From Deltaproteobacteria bacterium (GTDB lineage: Bacteria > Myxococcota_A > Polyangia > JAAYKL01): a DNA stretch of 45,134 bases. Numbering within the stretch: position 1 is the stretch's first letter; each line of letters starts with the position of its first letter. Position numbers and translations under genes: made by a program. The notes beneath the pieces are model-generated. The model had not been told where the DNA came from and ran no database searches. It worked only from the letters and a program-made list of their open reading frames with translations. This document shows positions 15,832 through 23,462 of this stretch, piece by piece. The DNA is taken from NCBI GenBank assembly GCA_028713995.1, contig JAQTNF010000026.1, forward strand, positions 1-45,134, read 5' to 3'.

Positions 15832-16671
15832 ATGGACCCCATCCGCTTCTCCAAGATGCATGGGCTCGGCAACAGCTTCGTAATGATGGACGACCGCCGG
15901 GACGAGGTGAGCGGCGGCGTCGACCTCCGGGCGCTGGCCCGCGAGGCGTGCGATCCGCGGTTCGGCATCGGCGCGGACGGGCTCATCCTGGTGCGCGCCT
16001 CGGCCACGGCCGATCTCGCCATGCGCATCATCAACGAGGACGGCTCCGAGGCCGAGATGTGCGGCAACGGCGTCCGCTGCCTGGCGCGCTTCGCCGCGGC
16101 GCGAGGGATGACCGATCGCGCGGAGCTCTCGATCGAGACCCCGGCCGGCGTCATCCGCACGCGGCTCCTTGGCGGTGTGCTGGTGGAGGTCGACATGGGC
16201 GAGCCGCGCCTGCGCACCGCGGACGTTTGCGCCCCGGGCCCCGAGCCGGTTGCCGTGGACGAGCAGGGATTGCGCTTCCTGTTCGTGTCCATGGGCAACC
16301 CGCATGCCGTGACGTTCGTGAATGATTTCGATTTCGATTGGAAGGCGCGGGGCGCGGCCGTGGAGCGCAGCCCGGCGTTCCCCAACAGGACCAACGTGGA
16401 GTTCGTGCGCGTGGCAGGTCCGCGCGAGGCCGAGGTCAAGGTGTGGGAGCGCGGCTGCGGCGAGACCATGGCCTGCGGTACCGGGGCGTGCGCCGTGGCC
16501 GTGGCCGGCGCGCTGTCCGGCCGCCTCGAGCGCGCGCCCGTCACGGTGTGCCTGCCCGGTGGGGCCCTGACCATCCACTTCACGCCCCAGGGTCGCGTGC
16601 TCATGACCGGCCCCACGGTCCTCGTGTGCGAAGGCGACTACTTCCCGGGTCCTGGCACGGGAGTTGCTTGA
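15832..16671 (+). CDS. dapF: Diaminopimelate epimerase
   Basis: 279 residues. Converts L,L- to meso-diaminopimelate for lysine and peptidoglycan synthesis. The two catalytic cysteines are Cys77 in AEMCGNGVRC and Cys215 in MACGTGAC; FSKMHGLGNSFV near the start and FGIGADGL (44-51) are also typical. The ATG at 15832 fits the family start, though the ribosome site is weak. It is divergent from the MshEN gene and followed nine bases later by a lipoprotein gene. No other lysine genes are in the window. Confidence 0.97.
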   Translation: MDPIRFSKMHGLGNSFVMMDDRRDEVSGGVDLRALAREACDPRFGIGADGLILVRASATADLAMRIINEDGSEAEMCGNGVRCLARFAAARGMTDRAELSIETPAGVIRTRLLGGVLVEVDMGEPRLRTADVCAPGPEPVAVDEQGLRFLFVSMGNPHAVTFVNDFDFDWKARGAAVERSPAFPNRTNVEFVRVAGPREAEVKVWERGCGETMACGTGACAVAVAGALSGRLERAPVTVCLPGGALTIHFTPQGRVLMTGPTVLVCEGDYFPGPGTGVA

Positions 16672-16680
16672 CAAACTCGC

Positions 16681-18438
16681 ATGGGAACGCGAGTCCCCGG
16701 AGTGCTCTTCTGTCTCGCAGCCCTGGCCCAGGGCTCGGGCTGCGGTCGGGCCGGCAGCGAGGACATCTCCATCGCCCACATGATTGACGCCGGCTCGGAC
16801 AGCGACACCGAGAGCGCGTCCGAGACGGAGAGCCTGCCGGATGACACGGGCTCGTGCCCAGACGAGACCTCCGGCGCGTGCGTACGCTACGTGAACTGGC
16901 AGGCCGCGCCCGGCTCCGGGTGCGGCACGTCCTGGGACTCGGCCTTCCCCACGGTGCAGGAGGGTATCGACTCGGCCTACGCCGCGACGCAGTGGGTGGC
17001 GAGGTGCCAGGTGTGGGTGGCGCAGGGCAGGTACGACGTGTTCGTCGCGGGGCGCGAGGACACCATCACCCTGCGGCCCAATGTGGAAGTGTACGGCGGG
17101 TTCGAGGGCAAGGAGACGCTCCTTTCCGAGCGCGATCCGGCCGCGCGCGCGACCGTGCTCGACGGCCGCGGGAAGGGCGGGGTCACGAACCGGGTCTACC
17201 ACGTGGTGACCGGGAGCGATGCCGCCCTGCTCGACGGGTTCACCGTCACCGGCGGCAAGGCGGACGGCGCCACGCCGGACGATCGGGGCGGAGGCCTGCT
17301 CCTGCACGTGACGTCACCCACGGTCAAGGGCTGCCGGTTCGTGGACAACGAGGCCAAGCAGGGTGGCGGCGTGTACATGTACGAGAGCTGGCCGGTCTTG
17401 GAGACGTGCTCGTTCGTGCACAACATGGCCGATGAGGGCGGCGGGTTGTACATGCTCAACAGCTCGCCCAAGCTGAACGCGTGCACGTTCGAGGACAATC
17501 GCGCCGTCACGAGCGGCGGCGGGCTTCACGCGTTGCAGCTCTACGGAGTGTGCGGCCCGACCGTCGAGGGCTCGGCGTTCACGGCCAACCGCTCCGACGG
17601 CGTGGGCGGCGGCGTCGCGAGCGTGGGCTGCGGCGGGAGCCTCACGGGCACCACATTCAAGGGCAACCTGGCCGGCGCTGAGGGCGGAGGGATGTCTGCG
17701 TCAGCCGGGCCCGTCAAGGTGGAATCGTGCGTGTTCGAGGGGAATGAGGCCATGAACGGCGGCGGCGTGGCGAGCGCGGGCGAAGGGCTCGAGATCCGAT
17801 CCGCGCGGCTCGTACGCAACGAGGCCGTGCGCAGCGGCGGCGGACTGTTCAACGAAGACGCCGACACCAAGGTCAACACGTGCGTGTTCGAGAACAACCG
17901 GGCCGGCGAGGAGGGCGGCGCGGCGCGCAACGTGGCCGACACGTCATGGTTCGTGTCCACCGTGTTCACCGGAAACCGGGCGGCGCGCGGCGGGGCCATG
18001 AGCAACGGCATGGACTCGCGGCCCTCGGTGTTCAACGATACGTTCGAGGGCAACGTGGCCTCGGAGTGCGGCGGGGCCATCTACAACGACATGCGCGCCG
18101 CGCCGGCCATCACGAACTGCATCCTGTGGGACGACGAGGTCAAGGAGATCTGCAACGCCCCGGACGCCAGGCCGGTCGTCACATACAGCGACGTGGAGGG
18201 CGGCTATCCGGGCTTGCAGAACCTCGACGCGAAGCCGCGCTTCGCCGCGCCCGGCCGCACGGACGATATCTGGATCCCGGGCGACTACAATCTCAAGGCC
18301 AAGTCCCCCTGCATCGATACGGGCGACAACACCGTGGTGCCGCTCACGGACGCGGACGGCAAGCCGTGGGCCGACGTGCCGGACGCCGGCATCCCCGGCG
18401 CCTTCGCCGACATCGGGGCGTACGAGTACAAGCCGTAG
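16681..18438 (+). CDS. Parallel beta-helix lipoprotein with Pmp-like repeats
   Basis: 585 residues. Signal sequence with Cys21 in a GSGC lipobox-like site, then an Asp/Ser/Glu/Thr linker (residues 40-62). A VRYVN...SGCGTSWDSAF start of the beta-helix follows. The core has about nine repeats with the pattern CxF..N.A..GGG (for example SFVHNMADEGGGLY, TFEDNRAVTSGGG, VFEGNEAMNGGGV), like the GGAI/FxxN repeats of chlamydial polymorphic outer-membrane proteins. The end NLKAKSPCIDTGDN...DIGAYEY is the usual cap of such helices. Presumably a surface-exposed adhesin-like or polysaccharide-contacting protein; substrate unknown. Nine bases after dapF, without a ribosome site. Confidence 0.85.
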   Translation: MGTRVPGVLFCLAALAQGSGCGRAGSEDISIAHMIDAGSDSDTESASETESLPDDTGSCPDETSGACVRYVNWQAAPGSGCGTSWDSAFPTVQEGIDSAYAATQWVARCQVWVAQGRYDVFVAGREDTITLRPNVEVYGGFEGKETLLSERDPAARATVLDGRGKGGVTNRVYHVVTGSDAALLDGFTVTGGKADGATPDDRGGGLLLHVTSPTVKGCRFVDNEAKQGGGVYMYESWPVLETCSFVHNMADEGGGLYMLNSSPKLNACTFEDNRAVTSGGGLHALQLYGVCGPTVEGSAFTANRSDGVGGGVASVGCGGSLTGTTFKGNLAGAEGGGMSASAGPVKVESCVFEGNEAMNGGGVASAGEGLEIRSARLVRNEAVRSGGGLFNEDADTKVNTCVFENNRAGEEGGAARNVADTSWFVSTVFTGNRAARGGAMSNGMDSRPSVFNDTFEGNVASECGGAIYNDMRAAPAITNCILWDDEVKEICNAPDARPVVTYSDVEGGYPGLQNLDAKPRFAAPGRTDDIWIPGDYNLKAKSPCIDTGDNTVVPLTDADGKPWADVPDAGIPGAFADIGAYEYKP

Positions 18439-18449
18439 TGAGAGGACGA

Positions 18450-20276
18450 TCAGTCCCCGGCCGCACCGACATGCTTGAGATCCAATCCGCCAGGATACAT
18501 GTACGACGTGTATGTTCCCACGCCGTAGACCGTGATGCCGAACGGCTCGCTGGATTCGATATGGTGGATGCCGGCCTGGACGGTCATGTTGGTCCGGGCA
18601 TAGTCGTCCGTGATCTCCAACGTGATGCCGGTCACGGGCGTGCCGTCGAGGAGCGGAAACGCGCCCACCTTGTGCACCACTGTCAGGTAGTTGAACGCGT
18701 ACGTGTCCGGAGCGAGGAACGTGTAGCTCTTGCGGTACTGCTCCACGGGAACGCCGAGCGCCATGGACGGGTCGCCGTTCTGAGGCGGGTTGCCGTCCGA
18801 CGTATAGTTTTGTCCGACCAAGAACTGGCCGACCGCGATGCGGCCCTCACCCTTGATCTCGAAGTCCGCGAGGCTCTCGAACTCGATGTACTGGCCCTTG
18901 TCCAGCGTCACGGCGGCGTGCGTGGAGGCCGGGGTGAACGCGATCGGGTTGCCGTCCGAGCCTGACAGCACACGCCAGACGGTCGGCTCGGCCGGTGCCT
19001 GCGTGATGTTGTGGGCGCAGATGTGGTGAGCCCCCCACGTCTCAAGTGGGAACATCTGTTCCTCGAGGTGATCCGCGGCCCACTTGTCGAAAGGCACGAA
19101 GCTCATGGTGGTGCCGGCGAACACGGCGGGGTTGGGCCCGGAAGTCACCTTGATGATCGTGCCCGTCAGGTCGTACTGGGGAGGCGTGTTGCAGCACGTG
19201 TAGTTCATCCCGTTCGGGCCACACGCCTTGCCACCGGTGCACTCCTGCTCGCTGCCCGAGAGGATCTGAAGCACCTCGTACGGACCCACGGTCGCGGTCA
19301 TTGTCCCACCCGGCTGCAATGCCGGGAACGCGGCGTTCGACTGGGTGTCCGACTCGAAGGTGAACGCCGACGAATTCATCTCCACGGTGGATGGTCCGTT
19401 GCCCACGCCGACGATGGCCAGGAATCCGGGGCGTACTAAGACGCTCGAGGACGTCTTCAATTTCATGGTCGGCCGCGCCATGACGATGTACTCGCCACGG
19501 AGCATGTGAGAGGGCAGAAGCAGCGACGCGTCGTTGCTGTAGGAATACTGTCCGCCCTCCGTGGAGTAGTGCAATGGATTGAACTGGTAGGCGGTGACAG
19601 GTCGCGTGGAGGTGAGGTGGTACGCGGCGTTGGCCACCTTGCGCGTGGCCCAACTTTCCGGCTGGAGCTCCCCTGAATTCTTGATATCCATCTTCCAGGG
19701 CAAGTCCTCGATGAGGATCATCTCCCCGCTTGGCACCGTGTACGCGTTGTCGATGTCCGCGCCGTCCGTGACCGTCACCTGCGCATCGTCCGTGCCGTCG
19801 TTGGCCACCGCGATGGCGTAGTAGAACGGCTTCTGGCCGAAGACATTGCTGTTGGAGTCCCAGTTGATCTCAATGTTGCTCAAGGTCGCGCCCCAGAAAT
19901 CGCAGCCGATGTAGGAACGCTCATTCATGGCGTCGGCGCACTGCTTGGTGTCTCCCGTGCACTTTCCCGCAGCGCAGACCATGCCGCTTTGCACGCAGTC
20001 CTCAATCTTCGTCCATGCGGTTCCCGTCGCGTTGCACTCGGCGACCCAGCCGGAATCGCACCAGATCTCGCCCGGATCGCACCCATCCTCGGCATCCGTG
20101 TCCGATTCGGAGTCCGTGTCCGATTCGGAATCCGTGTCTTCACCTGTTCCGGTTCCGGTCACCGTGGTCGTGTCCGTGCCGCCATCTTCGGTGCGGTCAC
20201 TCCCACCACCGCACCCGGCACTGTTGGCGAGCACCCCGACTACGATCGCCTGAAAAACCCATTCCCTTGCCGCCAC
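18450..20276 (-). CDS. IgGFc-binding-domain-like lipoprotein, paralogue of 15-1778
   Basis: 608 residues from a GTG preceded by AAAGGAG. Lipobox SAGC with Cys22, an Asp/Ser/Glu/Thr linker (30-64), a small Cys-rich segment (66-113), then the same long domain as the first gene: YIGCDFWGATL against YVGCDFWPTVL, YHLTSTRPVTAYQFNPL against YHLTSTVPVTVFQFSPL, DHLEEQMFPLETWG against DHLEETVVPAETLG, and the final YMYPGGLDLKHV. The Cys pair before DHLEE in the first paralogue is replaced here (SFVPFDKWAADHLEE). It ends cleanly 11 bases from the convergent beta-helix gene. Function unknown. Confidence 0.87.
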   Translation of the reverse strand: MAAREWVFQAIVVGVLANSAGCGGGSDRTEDGGTDTTTVTGTGTGEDTDSESDTDSESDTDAEDGCDPGEIWCDSGWVAECNATGTAWTKIEDCVQSGMVCAAGKCTGDTKQCADAMNERSYIGCDFWGATLSNIEINWDSNSNVFGQKPFYYAIAVANDGTDDAQVTVTDGADIDNAYTVPSGEMILIEDLPWKMDIKNSGELQPESWATRKVANAAYHLTSTRPVTAYQFNPLHYSTEGGQYSYSNDASLLLPSHMLRGEYIVMARPTMKLKTSSSVLVRPGFLAIVGVGNGPSTVEMNSSAFTFESDTQSNAAFPALQPGGTMTATVGPYEVLQILSGSEQECTGGKACGPNGMNYTCCNTPPQYDLTGTIIKVTSGPNPAVFAGTTMSFVPFDKWAADHLEEQMFPLETWGAHHICAHNITQAPAEPTVWRVLSGSDGNPIAFTPASTHAAVTLDKGQYIEFESLADFEIKGEGRIAVGQFLVGQNYTSDGNPPQNGDPSMALGVPVEQYRKSYTFLAPDTYAFNYLTVVHKVGAFPLLDGTPVTGITLEITDDYARTNMTVQAGIHHIESSEPFGITVYGVGTYTSYMYPGGLDLKHVGAAGD

Positions 20277-20289
20277 GTCTTTCTCCTTT

Positions 20290-23200
20290 CTACAGGGCGC
20301 GAGAGACGAGCCCGATCAGTCCTCGGCCGGTGCCGTGCGCGCCGACCACCTGACAGCCGCACGAGCTCGCCCGGCGACGATCCTCGTCGTCCGAGGAACC
20401 AAGGCCGGTCCCGGCGTCGTCCTCGAAGTGTGTCCAGGTGTCCGTCTCCGCGTCGGAATCGCCGTCGCCGTCCGAGTCCGAGTCGCTGTCCGTGTCCGAG
20501 TCCGAATCCGTGTCCGAGTCCGAGTCGCTGTCCGAGTCAGCATCGCCGTCTGCATCGCCGTCGGAACCCGTATCCGTGTCCACGTACATGCCGTCGCACC
20601 AGCCGTCTCCATCGCACGCGTCGTCCGTGGTCAACGGGTCGCTGTCGTCGCACGGTGTACCGGATGGCAGGGGATCGTGCACGCAGTCGCCGCCGTCCGG
20701 GGCGCACACGCCCGTGTTGCACTGGTCGTCGAGCGACGAGCAGTCCTTGGGCGCTCCGACGCAGACCCCGAGCTCACACGTGTCGCCCTCGGTGCAGGGA
20801 TGGCCGTCGTCGCAGGACGCACCCTCGTTCGCGGGATGCGCGACGCACGCGCCGAGCACGCACCCGCCCGTCGTGCACTGGCCGTCGAGGTGCGTGCAGT
20901 TGCGGGCCGTCCAGGCGTCCGTGGCCACGAACGGGTTGCACTCTTCGCACGCGTCGGCCGGGTTGGCCGCGCCTTCGTCGTAGTCCGTTCCGCCGATCGT
21001 GCACGTCCCGGGCTCGAGGAACCGGCCCCTGGCGCGATACGACTCGTCGGCGATCACGGTGAAGGCCGCGAGGAACCTGCTCCCGTCCCAGGCGACCGGG
21101 CTCCCGTAATACGAGTAGAGCGGGCCTCCGATCCCGTCCGTAAGCTCGAAGCCGTCCCGCTGCAGCGCGCTGCCGTCCGAAGTGCGCACGAGCGCGCCGT
21201 ACACGCGGCCGAAGATCCAGAAGTCGTCCGGCAAGTCGCGACCGTCACTCCACGTCGCAAGGTAGTCCGTCCCGTCCGTGGCCAGGTGCGCGTAAATCTG
21301 ATCGCCGACCGCGCCGCACACCAGGAAGCCGTCCGGATCGAGCACGGAGCCCGTCTCTGCCACGCGGGCCGCGTAGACGTCGTAATCACCGCCGTCGTAC
21401 CCTGTCCACGCCACGAGGAAGCCATCGCCCGTCGATGCGGCCGTGAGGCCCGAAAAAAAGAGAGCGCCAGTCGAGCCGACGATCTGGAATCCGCCGGGAT
21501 CCAGGATCGCGCCGCTCGCGTCGACACGTGCGCCGTATATCGCCGTGTCGGAATTCCGGCTGTCGTCCCAGACGACGAGATACCGCTGACCGTCCGAAGC
21601 CACGGCCGGACCGGTCTGGTCATTGGGCCAGGCGCAGATCGGGATGCCGGCCGGATCGAGGACCGCTCCGGTCGCGCCGTCCACGCGCGTCCCGTAGATG
21701 TCGACCTCGCCGCTCCGTTCGTCGGACCAGACCACGAGCCAGTCGGTCCCGTCGGAAGCCACGGCGGCCCCGCTCCGCTCCCCGAGGGCGGTGCTGAGCG
21801 TGATGCCCTCGGGATCGAGGACCGCTCCGGTCGCGCCGTCCACGCGGGCAGCGCGCACGTCGGTCGTGTAGGTGGGGGTGGAATAGTCGTACTGCGTCCA
21901 CACCACGAGGAAGTCGCCGCCCGCCGCGGCCACCCGCGGAATCTCGTCCCAGGTGGAGGACGACGAGATGCGGATCGCCGTGGGATCGAGCACCGTGCCG
22001 CTTGGCGATACGCGAACGCCGTAGATGTCGTAGCCCGCCACATCGTTGCGGGTATCCAACCACACAGCCAGGAACTCCGCGCCGTTGAATGCCACGTCCG
22101 AGATGATTTCGTCGTTCGGGCCCGACGTGATCCGTACAACTCCCGGAGGAAGGATCTCGCCATCCGAGGAATCGATGCGCGCGGTCGCCACGTTTTGCAC
22201 CATGTGCTCGTAGAGCGAGAAGGCCATCATGTAGGCCGCGCCATCAGAGGCGATCCCGCTCGGGGTGCCGTACGCCGAGCCGGTGATGGAAATGCCGGAC
22301 GGGTCGACGACCGAGCCGTCGCTCGGGGAGACGCGCGTCGCAACCAACTCGCTCTCGAACAGCAGGGGCGCGCCGTCCTCGCTCCACGCGACGAGGAAAC
22401 CGTCTCCGTCCGAGCCGGCCGCGGCCGCGGTCTCGGAGGCGGCCGTCGCGGCCAGGGCGAGGCCGTCAGGGTCGAGGACCGTGCCGTCAGACGCCACGCG
22501 GGCGCCGTACACATCCTCCCCATTCGTTGTTGAGTCCCGCGTGTCGGTCCAGATTACGAGGAACGACGACCCGTTCGACGCGACCGAGGGATCCCTCTGC
22601 TCATCCACGGCGTCCGAGACGAGGATGCCGCTCGCGTCGAGCACCGCGCCGTCCGCGGCCACGCGCGCCCCGTAGATGTCGTTCCCGTCGTCCCACGCGA
22701 CGAGCCACTGCGCGCCATCCGAGGCGACCGAGGGGTCGGTCTGGGAGTCGCCGGCCGTTGAGATGGGGATGCCGCCCGGATCGAGCACCGTGCCGTCCGC
22801 GGCCACGCGCGCCCCGTAAATATCATCATCGTATTTGGTCGTGCGGTCGTCGGTCCACGTCACCAGGCAAACGTCGCCGAGCGCTGCCACCGACGATCGT
22901 CCATAGGTGTCGCTGGTGCCTACGATGAAAGGCTGCGCGTCGAGGACGCTCCCGTCCGCTCCCGAGATGCGCACGGCCATGACCGATCTCTCGGGAGTCG
23001 CGTCGGGATCGTATTCGCTCCACACCACGAGGAAGTCCGCGCCGAGGGGCGCGACAGCCAGCCCGTGCGAGACAGACGGAAAGCCGTTCGAGGAGCCGAG
23101 GTGGACGGCGAGATCGTCCGGGTCGAGCACCGTGCCGTTCGCGGCCACGCGAGTGCCGTAGATGTCATGGAGAACGCCGTTGCGGACGTCGAGCCACACG

Positions 23201-23400
23201 GCCAGGTACTCGCTGCCGTTCCACGCCACGGCCGGCGAGGAGCGCGACACGCCTCCGGCGTCCGGGATCGGGTCGTCCAAGGGAAAAGGCGCTCCCAGAT
23301 TCATGGCCGAGGCCGCGTTCGCGGCCAGGACGAGCCCGAAAGCGACAAGCCAGGAATCCCACTTCGGCGCGCGGCGCGCGCCTGGGAGCTTCGGGGGCAT
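20290..23400 (-). CDS. Large secreted repeat protein with Cys-rich module, Ser/Asp linker and Myxo-CTERM-like tail
   Basis: 1,036 residues. A signal peptide ends near NAASA. About 12-13 repeats of roughly 50-60 residues follow to near residue 800, each with PAVA.DG..YLVVW.D.R, then DIYGARVAADGTVLDPGGI, suggesting a beta-propeller or solenoid. Next come about 130 residues rich in Cys (for example TCELGVCVG and CNTGVCAPD), an Asp/Ser/Gly/Thr-rich linker, and the end SSCGCQVVGAHGTGRG followed by LIGLVSRAL. The CGC plus short hydrophobic run resembles myxobacterial MYXO-CTERM sorting signals but lacks the Arg-rich end. ATG at 23400 is chosen because AAAGGTG spaces well to it. It is 13 bases upstream of the paralogue gene. 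Confidence 0.85.
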   Translation of the reverse strand: MPPKLPGARRAPKWDSWLVAFGLVLAANAASAMNLGAPFPLDDPIPDAGGVSRSSPAVAWNGSEYLAVWLDVRNGVLHDIYGTRVAANGTVLDPDDLAVHLGSSNGFPSVSHGLAVAPLGADFLVVWSEYDPDATPERSVMAVRISGADGSVLDAQPFIVGTSDTYGRSSVAALGDVCLVTWTDDRTTKYDDDIYGARVAADGTVLDPGGIPISTAGDSQTDPSVASDGAQWLVAWDDGNDIYGARVAADGAVLDASGILVSDAVDEQRDPSVASNGSSFLVIWTDTRDSTTNGEDVYGARVASDGTVLDPDGLALAATAASETAAAAGSDGDGFLVAWSEDGAPLLFESELVATRVSPSDGSVVDPSGISITGSAYGTPSGIASDGAAYMMAFSLYEHMVQNVATARIDSSDGEILPPGVVRITSGPNDEIISDVAFNGAEFLAVWLDTRNDVAGYDIYGVRVSPSGTVLDPTAIRISSSSTWDEIPRVAAAGGDFLVVWTQYDYSTPTYTTDVRAARVDGATGAVLDPEGITLSTALGERSGAAVASDGTDWLVVWSDERSGEVDIYGTRVDGATGAVLDPAGIPICAWPNDQTGPAVASDGQRYLVVWDDSRNSDTAIYGARVDASGAILDPGGFQIVGSTGALFFSGLTAASTGDGFLVAWTGYDGGDYDVYAARVAETGSVLDPDGFLVCGAVGDQIYAHLATDGTDYLATWSDGRDLPDDFWIFGRVYGALVRTSDGSALQRDGFELTDGIGGPLYSYYGSPVAWDGSRFLAAFTVIADESYRARGRFLEPGTCTIGGTDYDEGAANPADACEECNPFVATDAWTARNCTHLDGQCTTGGCVLGACVAHPANEGASCDDGHPCTEGDTCELGVCVGAPKDCSSLDDQCNTGVCAPDGGDCVHDPLPSGTPCDDSDPLTTDDACDGDGWCDGMYVDTDTGSDGDADGDADSDSDSDSDTDSDSDTDSDSDSDGDGDSDAETDTWTHFEDDAGTGLGSSDDEDRRRASSCGCQVVGAHGTGRGLIGLVSRAL
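21653..21846. repeat. 35-base identical direct repeat inside the repeat protein gene
   Basis: The same 35 bases, starting GGATCGAGGACCGCTCC, occur at 21653-21687 and 21812-21846, 159 bases apart, matching one protein repeat. A similar near-identical pair is at about 22649 and 22789. DNA identity above what the protein needs points to recent intragenic duplication or gene conversion. Confidence 0.8.
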
Positions 23401-23462
23401 GATCACCTTTGATGCTACCGCCGCCGTGTCGCGCGCTCAAGGATTTATGGAACCAATAGAAC

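Noticed and set aside
14277-16616. Upstream extension of the NCS2 permease frame
   Set aside because: It is antisense to dapF and out of frame through the MshEN gene; the GTG at 14276 with GGGAGGGG and a stop overlap explains the true start.
16668-16673. Perfect TTGACA at the dapF stop as promoter of the beta-helix lipoprotein
   Set aside because: The lipoprotein ATG lies only seven bases beyond it, so a -10 would fall inside the signal peptide codons.
20080-20600. Short tandem repeats of GAGTCCGTGTC type as a CRISPR or regulatory array
   Set aside because: They are the codons of Asp/Ser/Glu-rich linkers in two lipoprotein genes, with three-base periodicity and no spacers.
23412-23440. TTGAGC-17-TAGCAT on the minus strand before the repeat protein
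   Set aside because: The predicted start of transcription would fall at the ribosome site AAAGGTG, which would then be partly lost; the match is probably chance.
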